In this document: positions 20,993-30,948 of the stretch, in pieces
How positions within the stretch are numbered: the stretch's first letter is position 1
Layout: each line of letters starts with the position of its first letter
Assembly: GCF_900100365.1 (NCBI RefSeq)
Contig: NZ_FNKU01000001.1
Span: 5,211,501 to 5,275,500 of the forward strand
Direction: 5' to 3'
Length of the DNA: 64,000 bases
From: Pseudomonas cannabina
Lineage (GTDB): Bacteria > Pseudomonadota > Gammaproteobacteria > Pseudomonadales > Pseudomonadaceae
Made by a program: the position numbers and the translations under genes
The notes under the pieces: generated by a model
What the model saw: the letters and a program-made list of their open reading frames with translations, nothing else
What the model was told of the DNA's origin: nothing
Database searches by the model: none

Positions 20993-23488
20993 ATGCCTGA
21001 CCTGCTTGACCGCTACCCGCTTTCCGAGGGTACCTACCACGAAATGCTCGACGCAGACGGAGCCGTTCGCCCGCACTGGCGTCGCCTGTACGAACACATG
21101 CAGCGCAGCACATCGGCGCAATTGATCCAGCGCCAGGCTCTGTTGACCCGCCAGCTTCAGGAAAACGGTGTCACCTACAACGTTTATGCCGACCCCAAAG
21201 GCGCAGATCGGCCGTGGGAGCTGGACCTGTTGCCGCACATTATTGCGGCGGATGAATGGCAACACGTCGCGGCAGGGATTGCCCAGCGTGCCCGACTGCT
21301 CAACGCCGTGCTCGCCGACCTGTATGGCCCGCAGACCCTGATCGCCAATGGCTTGTTGCCGGCTGAGCTGGTATTTGGCCATAACAACTTTCTGTGGCCG
21401 TGTCAGGGCATCAAACCGCCGGAAAATACCTTTCTGCACATGTACGCCGTGGACCTGGCGCGTACGCCCGATGGTCGCTGGTGGGTAACCGCCGACCGGA
21501 CCCAGGCACCCTCGGGTGCTGGTTACGCGCTGGAGAATCGGCAAAGCGTCGCTCGCGCCTTGCCGGAAACCTTTCGCGATTTGCAGGTCAGGCATCTGTC
21601 GGGGTTTTTCGACACGCTGCAACAGACCCTGTCCCGTCAGGCGCCGACCAGCAGCGAAGCGCCGCTGGTGGTGCTGCTGACACCCGGGCGTTTCAACGAA
21701 AGTTATTTCGAGCACCTTTATCTGGCGCGGCAGTTGGGTTACCCGCTGGTTGAAGGCGGTGACCTGACAGTACGCGATGCGACCGTCTACCTGAAAACCC
21801 TCAGCGGTCTGCGTCGGGTTCACGCCATCATGCGGCGTCTGGACGATGACTTCTGCGATCCGCTGGAATTGCGTACCGACTCCGCGCTTGGCGTGCCAGG
21901 GCTGCTTGAAGCCGTGCGCCAGGGCAACGTGCTGGTTGCCAATGCACTGGGCAGCGGTGTGCTGGAATCGCCCGGCCTGTTGGGCTTTTTACCGAAAATC
22001 AGTCAATACCTGTTTGGCGAAGACCTGATTCTGCCGTCGGTGGCGACCTGGTGGTGTGGAGAACCGACCGTGCTGGCGCAAGCGCTGGAGAAACTGCCTG
22101 ATCTGCTGATCAAGCCGGCGTTTCCCTCGCAGCATTTCGCCCCGGTGTTCGGTCGCGACCTTAGCGAAGAACAACGCAATGCACTCGCTCAGCGCATGCA
22201 GTCGCGGCCTTACGCCTACGTTGCGCAAGAACTGGCGCAGTTGTCCCACGCGCCGGTGCTACAGGCAGACGGCACCAGCCTGCAACCCCGCGCGATTGGC
22301 ATGCGTGTCTACGCCGTGGCCAGTCGCGATGGCTATCGCGTGCTGCCGGGCGGCCTGACCCGAGTTGCTGCCGAAGCCGACGCCGACGTGGTCTCGATGC
22401 AGCGCGGTGGCGCGAGCAAGGATACGTGGGTGCTGGGCGAACGCTCGCACCTGGGCGAACCGTGGAAAGGCCAGCGCGCCTTGGGCGTGTATGACCTGAT
22501 CCGCCGTGATCCTTATTTGCCCTCGCGAGTGGTGGAAAACCTGTTCTGGTTTGGCCGTTATTGTGAACGTTGCGAGGACAGCGCCCGTCTGTTGCGCATC
22601 ATGTTGACGCGCTATGTCGATGACGATGATCCGCTCGCGCTGGAGGCCGCCGTCGCGCTGGCTGAAAGCTTGGGTATGTTGCCGGACGCGGAGGAGGGTG
22701 AAGAGCTGCGAGACCGTCTGCTGACGGCCCTGCTGGGCGATGAGTGGCCATTCAGCCTGCGCGCCAACCTGCAGCGCCTGCAATGGGCTGCCTCGCAAGT
22801 GCGCGGCAAGCTTTCAAGGGAAAACTGGCAGGCGCTGGTCGAATTGCAGCGTGAAGCCCTGAGTCTGGAAATCGAAGCGCCGGACTTTGGCGAACTGGTG
22901 GATTTTCTCAATCGTCTGGTGATGTCGCTGGCGGCGCTTTCCGGGTTTGCCATGGACGACATGACCCGCGACGAAGGCTGGAATTTCCTGATGATCGGGC
23001 GGCGTATCGAGCGCTTGAAGTTTCTCAGTTCCAGTCTGGCAGCGTTTCTGCGCGGCTCGGCCGTCTCCGAGAAGGCAGGGCTGGAGTGGTTGCTGGAGCT
23101 GGGCAACAGCAGCATCACCTATCGCTCACGCTACATGGCCGTACCGCACCTGATTCCGGTGCTGGACCTGTTGCTGCTCGATGAGCAGAACCCGCACGCG
23201 GTGCTGTTTCAGCTCAAGCTGGTGCAACGTTCGCTGCGCCGGCTGAACGATGAGTTCGATGCACCCCGCGACAACAGCCTTGTGGTACTGGCACAGCGTC
23301 TCGCCGGTTTCGATCTGGGCAGCCTGGAAAACCCGCTGTTCGGGCAGAGCAGCATCGACGCCGTGCTCGACGGTCTGGCCGATCTGCTGCAGAGCATTGC
23401 GGATTGCAGCGGGCAAGCGTCCGATCGTCTGGCGCTGCGCCATTTTGCTCACGTCGATGACGTCAGCCAACGCACGGTATCTGTCTGA
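20993..23488 (+). CDS. Circularly permuted ATP-grasp / alpha-E fusion protein
   Basis: The 831-aa protein combines a circularly permuted type 2 ATP-grasp domain (about 1-480; old DUF404/DUF407) with an alpha-helical alpha-E domain (old DUF403, about 505-820, starting RVVENLFWFGRYCERCEDSARLLR). ATP-grasp enzymes ligate a carboxylate to an amine through an acyl-phosphate. I chose ATG 20993 (MPDLLDRYPLSEGTYHEM). An in-frame TTG at 20975 is possible, and neither has a strong Shine-Dalgarno. The stop overlaps the next ATG (TGATG). In many genomes the two domains are separate genes, so this is a fused version. Confidence 0.87.
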   Translation: MPDLLDRYPLSEGTYHEMLDADGAVRPHWRRLYEHMQRSTSAQLIQRQALLTRQLQENGVTYNVYADPKGADRPWELDLLPHIIAADEWQHVAAGIAQRARLLNAVLADLYGPQTLIANGLLPAELVFGHNNFLWPCQGIKPPENTFLHMYAVDLARTPDGRWWVTADRTQAPSGAGYALENRQSVARALPETFRDLQVRHLSGFFDTLQQTLSRQAPTSSEAPLVVLLTPGRFNESYFEHLYLARQLGYPLVEGGDLTVRDATVYLKTLSGLRRVHAIMRRLDDDFCDPLELRTDSALGVPGLLEAVRQGNVLVANALGSGVLESPGLLGFLPKISQYLFGEDLILPSVATWWCGEPTVLAQALEKLPDLLIKPAFPSQHFAPVFGRDLSEEQRNALAQRMQSRPYAYVAQELAQLSHAPVLQADGTSLQPRAIGMRVYAVASRDGYRVLPGGLTRVAAEADADVVSMQRGGASKDTWVLGERSHLGEPWKGQRALGVYDLIRRDPYLPSRVVENLFWFGRYCERCEDSARLLRIMLTRYVDDDDPLALEAAVALAESLGMLPDAEEGEELRDRLLTALLGDEWPFSLRANLQRLQWAASQVRGKLSRENWQALVELQREALSLEIEAPDFGELVDFLNRLVMSLAALSGFAMDDMTRDEGWNFLMIGRRIERLKFLSSSLAAFLRGSAVSEKAGLEWLLELGNSSITYRSRYMAVPHLIPVLDLLLLDEQNPHAVLFQLKLVQRSLRRLNDEFDAPRDNSLVVLAQRLAGFDLGSLENPLFGQSSIDAVLDGLADLLQSIADCSGQASDRLALRHFAHVDDVSQRTVSV

Positions 23489-24381
23489 TGAGTGCTTTTT
23501 ACCAGATTTTCCACGACACCCATTACAAGTACGACACCCCGGTGTCCCTGGCTCAGCAGCTGGCGCATCTGTGGCCGCGCAGCAGTCCGTGGCAGCGCTG
23601 CACTGAACAGGAACTGGAGATTTTCCCGACGCCTACTACGCGTCGCGATGAACTGGACGTGTTCGGCAACCCGCTGACCCGTCTGGCGTTCGAGCGTCCG
23701 CATGATGAGTTGCAGGTCAACGCCCGGCTGCGCGTCGAGGTGCTGGAACGGCCGTTTCTGGACTTCAATCTGTCGCCGGAATGGGAAGTGACCCGCAGTG
23801 CGTTGACCTACAGCGCCAAGCCGATGACCGAAGACATTCTGGACGCCTGCCGCTATCGCTTCGAATCGCCCTACGTGCACCTGAAGCGTTCGTTCGTCGA
23901 GTTTTCGCAAGCGTGTTTCCCCGCCGGTCGACCTTTGCTGCTCGGTGTGCAGGCCTTGATGGAGAAGATCTTCAGCGAATTCACGTTCGATGAAGAGGCG
24001 ACGCAGGTCGCCACGCCGCTGGTGGAAGTGCTGGAACGCAAGCGCGGTGTCTGTCAAGACTTCGCCCACCTGATGCTGGCCTGCCTGCGCTCGCGCGGGC
24101 TGGCGGCGCGCTACGTGAGTGGCTATCTGCTGACCCAGCCCCCGCCGGGTCAACCACGGTTGATCGGTGCAGATGCGTCGCACGCCTGGGTGTCGGTGTT
24201 CTGTCCGGCCTCCGGCTGGGTCGATTTCGACCCGACCAACAATGTACAGCCTGCGCTGGAACACATCAGCCTGGCCTGGGGTCGCGACTTCTCTGATGTG
24301 TCGCCGTTGAGGGGCGTGATTCTGGGCGGCGGCACGCATGATCCCGAGGTTAGGGTAACGGTAATGCCTGTCAGCGCCTAA
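23488..24381 (+). CDS. Transglutaminase-like protease/transferase family protein
   Basis: This is a 297-aa protein with a Bact_transglu_N-type N-terminal domain (FYQIFHDTHYKYDTPVSLAQQ) and a transglutaminase-like core with catalytic residues Cys189 (RGVCQDFAHL), His232 (DASHAWVSV) and Asp248 (DFDPTNN). No signal peptide is visible, so it should be cytoplasmic. It is translationally coupled to the ATP-grasp gene. Members could act as peptidases or amide-forming transferases on the cassette's product. Confidence 0.86.
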   Translation: MSAFYQIFHDTHYKYDTPVSLAQQLAHLWPRSSPWQRCTEQELEIFPTPTTRRDELDVFGNPLTRLAFERPHDELQVNARLRVEVLERPFLDFNLSPEWEVTRSALTYSAKPMTEDILDACRYRFESPYVHLKRSFVEFSQACFPAGRPLLLGVQALMEKIFSEFTFDEEATQVATPLVEVLERKRGVCQDFAHLMLACLRSRGLAARYVSGYLLTQPPPGQPRLIGADASHAWVSVFCPASGWVDFDPTNNVQPALEHISLAWGRDFSDVSPLRGVILGGGTHDPEVRVTVMPVSA

Positions 24382-24533
24382 TTACCTGACTTCGTGAATC
24401 GTTCTTCAACAGGGCGCTTGGCGCAAGCGCCCGAGGGACCATTTGACGCATGTCCCGGAACCCCGACCCTGATCGGGTACTCTCTTCTTACGTCAGTTTT
24501 TACGTTAATCTAATTCCCGCCCTGGAGATTCAA

Positions 24534-24980
24534 ATGATTCGCAAGCTTGTAGCGATTTCGCTGTTGTCGTTGGCCAGTGGCCAGTTGTTGGCTGCCGAGT
24601 GCAGCGCCACAATCGATTCGACCGATCAGATGATGTATGACACCAAAGCCATCCAGATCGACAAGAGCTGCAAGGAATTCACCCTCAAATTGACCCACTC
24701 CGGCAGCTTGCCGAAGAACGTCATGGGGCATAACTGGGTACTGAGCAAAAAAGCCGACGCCGGCGCGATCACCACTGACGGCATGTCGGTTGGCATCGAC
24801 AAAGACTATGTGAAACCGGACGACACCCGCGTCATCGCCCACACCAAAATCATCGGTGCCGGTGAAAACGACTCGGTAACGTTTGACGTATCGAAGCTCG
24901 ATCCGACGGAGGAATATGAGTTCTTCTGCACCTTCCCGGGGCACATCAGCATGATGAAAGGCGCTGTGACGCTCAAGTAA
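24534..24980 (+). CDS. azu: Azurin (periplasmic blue copper protein)
   Basis: Azurin is a 148-aa precursor with a Sec signal peptide ([21 protein letters not shown]). The mature protein starts [12 protein letters not shown] and is about 128 aa, the family length. Copper ligands are visible in GHNW (His46 region) and in the C-terminal loop [10 protein letters not shown] (Cys, His, Met). It carries electrons in the periplasm. ATG 24534 follows CTGGAG, and the frame upstream of it lacks a ribosome site. It is the immediate neighbour of nadE and pncB, as in other pseudomonads. Confidence 0.96.
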   Translation: MIRKLVAISLLSLASGQLLAAECSATIDSTDQMMYDTKAIQIDKSCKEFTLKLTHSGSLPKNVMGHNWVLSKKADAGAITTDGMSVGIDKDYVKPDDTRVIAHTKIIGAGENDSVTFDVSKLDPTEEYEFFCTFPGHISMMKGAVTLK

Positions 24981-24996
24981 CGGCAGGTTTCCAGAG

Positions 24997-25060
24997 TAGG
25001 ACGCAGAGCGTCCGGAACGGCATGCCGACGCGGAGCGTCGCACGATAGTTGAAGTGTCCG
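24997..25060. repeat. GGACGCAGAGCGTCC-type REP pair
   Basis: A GGACGCAGAGCGTCC palindrome, the spacer GGAACGGCATGC, then GACGCGGAGCGTCGCACGATA make one complete copy of the same element as at 17319-17375. It sits between the convergent azurin and nadE genes. Confidence 0.75.
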
Positions 25061-25135
25061 CCTGGACACCCGGACCGGGCGACGCTCCCACAGCCCCCCG
25101 CGCTCTACCTGAGGTCGAGCGCAGTCTCGTGTTAC

Positions 25136-25963
25136 TCACGGCGCATACGGCAGTTCGCGCTTGTGCTGGGTCTTGGCGTAGGTTTCGCAAATGATCCGGA
25201 ATGCTTCTTCACGCACGGGCTCGTCGTGCAGAAAGGCGTCGATTTCGGCGTAGGTCACGCCGTGCGAGGCTTCATCCGGTTTGCCGGGTGACAGGTCTTC
25301 CAGGTCCGCCGTCGGGACTTTTTCCACCAGGGATTCCGGTGCGCCGAAATGGCGAGCGATGGCGCGTACCTGGTTTTTCACCAGGCCACTGAGTGGGGCC
25401 AGGTCGCAGGCGCCGTCGCCGAATTTGGTGAAGAAACCCATGACCGCTTCGGCGGCGTGGTCAGTACCGATCACCAGCCCCTGATAAGCCCCGGCGACGG
25501 TGTACTGGGCGACCATGCGCATGCGCGCCTTGGTGTTGCCGAGCACAAAGTCCACAGCGCTGGCCGGCAGCCCGTCGAAGGCCTTTACCTCAGCAGCCAG
25601 CGCCTTGACGCTGGAGCCAATGTTGATGGTGTGGCGTTCGTCCGGCTCGATGAAATCCACTGAAGCCTGAGCCTCATGCTCGTCCGCTTGCACCACATAG
25701 GGCAGGCGCACGGCAATGAAACGGTAGCTGTCATCACCGGTGCTCGCGCGCAACTCCTTGACTGCGCGCTGTGCCAGCAGGCCTGCGGTCAGCGAGTCGA
25801 CGCCGCCACTGATACCCAGCACCAGCGTCTTGAGGCGTGCGTTCTGCAGGCACTCCTTGATGAAATTGACGCGGCGGGCGACTTCGGCCTGCAACGCGTT
25901 CTGGTCCGCAAAAGGTGGCTGGACCTTGAGCTGTTCAGCAATCTGGCGCTGTACGGCGTGCAT
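25136..25963 (-). CDS. nadE: NH3-dependent NAD+ synthetase
   Basis: NadE adenylates nicotinic acid adenine dinucleotide and amidates it to NAD+. The 275-aa protein has the PP-loop SGGVDS ([17 protein letters not shown]) and no N-terminal glutaminase domain, so it uses ammonia directly. It lies 26 bases downstream of pncB on the same strand, forming a two-gene NAD salvage operon. Confidence 0.96.
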   Translation of the reverse strand: MHAVQRQIAEQLKVQPPFADQNALQAEVARRVNFIKECLQNARLKTLVLGISGGVDSLTAGLLAQRAVKELRASTGDDSYRFIAVRLPYVVQADEHEAQASVDFIEPDERHTINIGSSVKALAAEVKAFDGLPASAVDFVLGNTKARMRMVAQYTVAGAYQGLVIGTDHAAEAVMGFFTKFGDGACDLAPLSGLVKNQVRAIARHFGAPESLVEKVPTADLEDLSPGKPDEASHGVTYAEIDAFLHDEPVREEAFRIICETYAKTQHKRELPYAP

Positions 25964-25989
25964 GATTCACTCCTCGTAAATAGGACAAT

Positions 25990-27213
25990 TCAAGCGGGTT
26001 TTTCAGGCGTCGGTAAAGCCGGTACCTTGAACACATGGCGCAGGTAGGCGACAAAGTTCGGGTCCTTGCATTGCGTCTTGCCTGGCTCGTCGGAAATCTT
26101 TGCTACGGCCTGACCGGCACAGGCGGTCATTTTCAGCACCATGTTCATCGGCGCAATGCCGGGTATGTCTGCGGTCAGGTTAGTCCCGATACCGAAACTG
26201 ATATTGATACGTCCGCGCAGTGCACGGAAAATCTCCAGTGACTTCTGCAGATTCAGGCCATCGGAAAATACCAGCGTCTTGCTCATCGGGTCGATGCCGA
26301 GCTTCTGGTAATGCGCGATGCATTTTTCGGCCCACTTTACCGGGTCGCCCGAATCATGGCGCAAGCCGTCGAACAGTTTGGCGAAGTACAGATCGAAGTC
26401 GTTCAGGAAGGCATCGGTGGTGATGCAGTCCGTCAGGGCGATGCCCAGCAGGCCGCGGTACTCGCGAACCCAGCAATCCAGCGCGGCGATCTGGCTGTCG
26501 ATCAGGCGCGGCCCCAGTTGCTGGTGCGCCATGATCCATTCGTGGGCCATCGTGCCAAGCGGCTTCAGATCGAGCTGGCGCGCTAGGTGCACGTTGCTGG
26601 TGCCGACAAATTGCCCCGGGAAATCGTTTTTCAGTACGCCGAGAATTTCTTCCTGCACGCGATAGGAAAACCGTCTGCGCGTCCCGAAATCCGCCACTTT
26701 CAGTTCGGCCAGCTCATCCGGCGTGGCATTGCTGGTCAGCCATTCAAACTTCTCATACAAACGATCCCGCGCCTGGCTCAGCAGGGTGTCCGGGTAACGG
26801 TGCCGATTGCGCACTTCGCTGACAATGGCCAGCAACGGCACTTCGAACAGGATCACATGCAGCCACGGCCCGTGCAGGCGAATGCACAGTTCGTCGTTCT
26901 CGATCGTGGTTTTCACATAGCGGGTATTGAAGCGGAACAGGCCGAGAAACCTGAGGAAGTCCGGCTTGATGAAAGTGATACGCTCCAGAAAGACCAGATG
27001 TTCAGGGGTCAGGGACAGCTCGCACAGCAGCTCGATCTGGTGCTTGATTTCACCCCGGTAGGGGCGAAGATCCTCGCCATTGCGGCAGCGAAACTCCCAC
27101 TCGACGTCCACGTTGGGGTAGTTGTGCAGGACAGCCTGCATCATCGTCAGCTTGTAGAAATCGGTATCGAGCAGGCTTTGCACGATGCGATTGGAAAAGG
27201 CGCTCTCGCTCAT
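25990..27213 (-). CDS. pncB: Nicotinate phosphoribosyltransferase
   Basis: PncB converts nicotinate and PRPP to nicotinate mononucleotide in the Preiss-Handler salvage path. The 407-aa protein starts [28 protein letters not shown] and carries the phosphoribosyl-binding segment [14 protein letters not shown]. It is first in the pncB-nadE operon. Confidence 0.96.
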   Translation of the reverse strand: MSESAFSNRIVQSLLDTDFYKLTMMQAVLHNYPNVDVEWEFRCRNGEDLRPYRGEIKHQIELLCELSLTPEHLVFLERITFIKPDFLRFLGLFRFNTRYVKTTIENDELCIRLHGPWLHVILFEVPLLAIVSEVRNRHRYPDTLLSQARDRLYEKFEWLTSNATPDELAELKVADFGTRRRFSYRVQEEILGVLKNDFPGQFVGTSNVHLARQLDLKPLGTMAHEWIMAHQQLGPRLIDSQIAALDCWVREYRGLLGIALTDCITTDAFLNDFDLYFAKLFDGLRHDSGDPVKWAEKCIAHYQKLGIDPMSKTLVFSDGLNLQKSLEIFRALRGRINISFGIGTNLTADIPGIAPMNMVLKMTACAGQAVAKISDEPGKTQCKDPNFVAYLRHVFKVPALPTPEKPA

Positions 27214-27312
27214 TGAATCGGGCTCTCCAGAGCAGCCGGATAATGTCGGGCTCGTGACTTCCTGTCTGTCAGCACGGAAAGTTCACGGCCGGATGGGGGT
27301 GCATTGTCGCCC

Positions 27313-28218
27313 TTAAGCTGGCGGTTGATCCAACTGTTCCAGCATCCATTGTAGAAAAACCCGGATTTTGGGCACGTCGGCGGTGTGTTCCGGATAGGAC
27401 AGGTAGTAGGCGCTGTTAGTGCTGGGCAATGCGTAATCCCAGGGAATCACCAGTTTGCCCTCGGCCAGTTCTTCCTCGACAAGAAAGCGCGGCAGCAGCG
27501 CAACGCCACAGCCGACCTGAGCCGCGCGGATGCACATGTAGAACGTTTCAAAGCGCGGGCCGTGATAGCTGTGGTCGGTGTGATAACCCTGACTTTCGAA
27601 CCACTCATGCCAGGCCTGCGGGCGGAAGGCGTTCTGCAACAGGACCAGCTCGCTCAATTGGGTCGGGTCGGTGAAGGGGGTATCAGGCAGGCTGTCGGGT
27701 GAACACACCGGCACCAGTTGCTCGCCGAACAGCTTCACACTTTCTGCGCCGGGAATGGCGGCCTGACCGAAATAGAACGACACATCGCAACGGCCCTTGA
27801 TCAAATCATCGGGCTCCTGCTCGTTCAGCAGGTCCAGGTGAATGTGCGGGTGGCGCAGACGCCAGCCTTTAAGGCGCGGCACCAGCCAGCGGGCGCCGAA
27901 GGTCGATGGCGTCGAAACCCGCAGGACCTCGGTTTCGCCACCATAAGAGCGCAGAAAGTGGGTGGACATCTCGATCTGCGTGAGGATCTTGCGCACCTCC
28001 GCCAGGTACAGCGCGCCCGCCGGCGTCAGTTGCAGGCGACGACGTACGCGCTGAAAGAGCAGGTGCTGCACCAACTCTCCAAGCTGCGCGACTTGTTTGC
28101 TGACTGCGCTTTGCGTCAGGTTCAGTTCTTCGGCGGCACGCGTGAAGCTCAAATGCCGGGTAACCGCCTCAAAGCATTGCAGGGCGGCGATCGACGGCAG
28201 ATGGCGATTGTTCAGCAT
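27313..28218 (-). CDS. LysR family transcriptional regulator
   Basis: This is a 301-aa LysR-type regulator with an N-terminal winged helix-turn-helix (SFTRAAEELNLTQSAVSKQVAQLGE, about 24-48) and a periplasmic-binding-like effector domain of the GcvA/AmpR type (WLVPRLKGWRLRHPHIHLDL). It is divergent from the livK transporter operon across a 475-base gap, so it might regulate that operon or the NAD genes. Neither is shown by the sequence. Confidence 0.9.
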   Translation of the reverse strand: MLNNRHLPSIAALQCFEAVTRHLSFTRAAEELNLTQSAVSKQVAQLGELVQHLLFQRVRRRLQLTPAGALYLAEVRKILTQIEMSTHFLRSYGGETEVLRVSTPSTFGARWLVPRLKGWRLRHPHIHLDLLNEQEPDDLIKGRCDVSFYFGQAAIPGAESVKLFGEQLVPVCSPDSLPDTPFTDPTQLSELVLLQNAFRPQAWHEWFESQGYHTDHSYHGPRFETFYMCIRAAQVGCGVALLPRFLVEEELAEGKLVIPWDYALPSTNSAYYLSYPEHTADVPKIRVFLQWMLEQLDQPPA

Positions 28219-28644
28219 GGCAGGGCTTCTCTGTTTTGCGACACGAGCGTGCTGACGTCAGCAACATGAATGGCGGTGATGATATCTCGCCTGTCAGGCG
28301 TTTGTCGGTCACATACAGGGCAGGCGACCGTGGATGCATCTCTAGGATGGGCGTGCTTCTCGAAAGCGTGCGATAGCTTCAGCAGGTTTAAGCGATTGCG
28401 CTAGCCTTAATTGGTGCGTCTCGTAGCGTTCGCGCACTGCGCGTGTGCACTTCGGTGACGTGTGTTGTTACAGATGGGTTGCCCATCGGGCTCCGTCCTG
28501 GTTGCTACTCGACCCGGCACGGGTTGCGCGTTTTCGCGGAGGGGTTGCACCTTCTGCGCCGTAAGCGATTGAGAGGCCTTGTTGCAAGGCATTCAGGCCG
28601 TTGAATGGCACGAGCACGCGACATTTTCGATTACCAAAAAGCAA

Positions 28645-28660
28645 TGGCACGCGCCTTGCT
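28645..28660 (+). promoter_or_regulatory. Sigma-54 promoter upstream of the liv-type operon
   Basis: TGGCACGCGCCTTGCT matches the RpoN -24/-12 consensus TGGCACG-N4-TTGCW at every defined position. The predicted start is about 28672, upstream of either candidate start codon of livK. The 475-base gap from 28219 to 28693 also holds GTGCACTTCGGTGAC near 28443, a possible degenerate NtrC-like site, and GC-rich hairpins. I see no gene in it. Confidence 0.8.
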
Positions 28661-28693
28661 CTAAGCAAAAAGCAAAGCTGTATCTGTTCGATC

Positions 28694-29872
28694 ATGAAAG
28701 TGCCAACTAAAAAAATATCCTCAGGAGCACCACTTCTGTCGCATACGTTTTACAGGAAAGGTTTTCTGGCAATCGCAGTGGCAACTGCGTTGGGCGTGTC
28801 TTCGTTTGCACAGGCGGACGTGAAAATCGGTGTGGCAGGGCCAATGACGGGCGCTAACGCATCGTTCGGTCAGCAATACATGAAAGGTGCGCAAGCTGCC
28901 GCCGACGCAATCAACAAGGCGGGTGGTGTAAATGGGGAGAAAATCATTCTGGTCGCAGGTGATGATGCCTGTGAGCCAAAGCAGGCAGTCGCGGTTGCCA
29001 ACCGCCTCGTCGACCAGGAAAAAGTGATTGGTGTCGTCGGGCACTTCTGCTCTTCGTCGACCATCCCGGCTTCGGAGATCTATGGCGATGCAGGCGTGAT
29101 TGCCATCACCCCTGGCTCGACCAACCCGGCAGTGACCGAGCGCGGCCTGAAAGAAATGTTCCGCATGTGCGGTCGTGATGACCAGCAGGGTATCGTTGCA
29201 GGCGACTACATCGTCGACGTGCTCAAGGGCAAGAAAGTCGCGGTCATCAATGACAAGGACACTTACGGCAAGGGCCTCGCCGACGCAACGGCCAAGCAAC
29301 TGACGGCGCGTGGCGTCAAGCCGATACTCGAGGAAGGTCTGACCCGTGGCGAGAAAGATTTCAGCGCTCTGGTCACGAAGATTCGTTCGGTTGGCGCTGA
29401 TGTCGTGTACTTCGGTGGTCTGCACCCGGAAGCCGGTCCACTGGTTCGCCAGATGCGCGAGCAGGGCCTCAAGGATGTCAAGTTCATGTCTGACGACGGC
29501 GTCGTGACTGACGAACTGGTCACCACCGCAGGCGGTGCACAGTACGTCGATGGCGTGTACATGACCTTTGGCGCCGACCCGCGCGCACTGCCGGACAGCA
29601 AGGCCGTTGTGGATGAATTCCGCAAGGCCGGTTACGAGCCTGAAGGCTACACCCTCTATGCTTACGCCTCCATACAGGCCCTGGCTGCCGGTTTCAATGG
29701 CGCCAAGTCCAACAAGAGCGACAAGGCCGCCGAGTGGCTCAAGGCCAACCCGGTCAAGACCGTCATGGGTGAAAAAGCCTGGGATGCCAAAGGTGACCTG
29801 AAAGTCTCCGACTACGTGGTTTACCAGTGGGACGCCACCGGCAAATACAAGCAACTCGAAAAACAGAAGTGA
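28694..29872 (+). CDS. livK: Branched-chain amino-acid ABC transporter, substrate-binding protein
   Basis: This periplasmic binding protein is of the LivK/BraC type, with mature sequence from about ADVKIGVAGPMTGANASFGQ. ATG 28694 gives 392 aa but an unusual polar N-terminal extension and no Shine-Dalgarno. A better match to a standard signal peptide (SHTFYRKGFLAIAVATALG...FAQA) begins at the in-frame CTG 28736, eight bases after AGGAG (28723-28727). The true start may therefore be the CTG (378 aa). It is followed by livH, livM, livG and livF. Ligand specificity cannot be read from sequence. Confidence 0.9.
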   Translation: MKVPTKKISSGAPLLSHTFYRKGFLAIAVATALGVSSFAQADVKIGVAGPMTGANASFGQQYMKGAQAAADAINKAGGVNGEKIILVAGDDACEPKQAVAVANRLVDQEKVIGVVGHFCSSSTIPASEIYGDAGVIAITPGSTNPAVTERGLKEMFRMCGRDDQQGIVAGDYIVDVLKGKKVAVINDKDTYGKGLADATAKQLTARGVKPILEEGLTRGEKDFSALVTKIRSVGADVVYFGGLHPEAGPLVRQMREQGLKDVKFMSDDGVVTDELVTTAGGAQYVDGVYMTFGADPRALPDSKAVVDEFRKAGYEPEGYTLYAYASIQALAAGFNGAKSNKSDKAAEWLKANPVKTVMGEKAWDAKGDLKVSDYVVYQWDATGKYKQLEKQK

Positions 29873-29917
29873 CAGACCTCGCGTCAGCCCTGCCCGTCAG
29901 GTGCTGACCCGGTGATG

Positions 29918-29998
29918 GGCTCGCCCATGAGCGAGCCTGCATCTCTTTTGTTGTTTTCGGACCTGCCGGTCGCGCCTCACGAGGGACTGACCGGCAGG
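29918..29998 (+). terminator. Two hairpins between livK and livH
   Basis: GGCTCGC/GCGAGCC (29918-29937) is followed by a T-rich stretch. A perfect 10-bp stem CCTGCCGGTC/GACCGGCAGG then spans 29962-29998. They could partly terminate or stabilise the livK transcript so that the binding protein is made in excess over the membrane subunits, as is usual in such operons. Confidence 0.55.
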
Positions 29999-30031
29999 GT
30001 GCTGAGCTGCCTTCTTGTGTGAGCGTGCGTG

Positions 30032-30946
<915 letters not shown>

Positions 30947-30948
30947 GT

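Noticed and set aside
17625..24381. Defence island or prophage
   Set aside because: There is no integrase, tRNA insertion site, toxin, nuclease or phage structural gene nearby. Composition and codon use look like the surrounding core genes.
24450..24533. Longer N-terminus of azurin
   Set aside because: The extra 28 residues precede a perfect signal peptide start with its own Shine-Dalgarno at ATG 24534.
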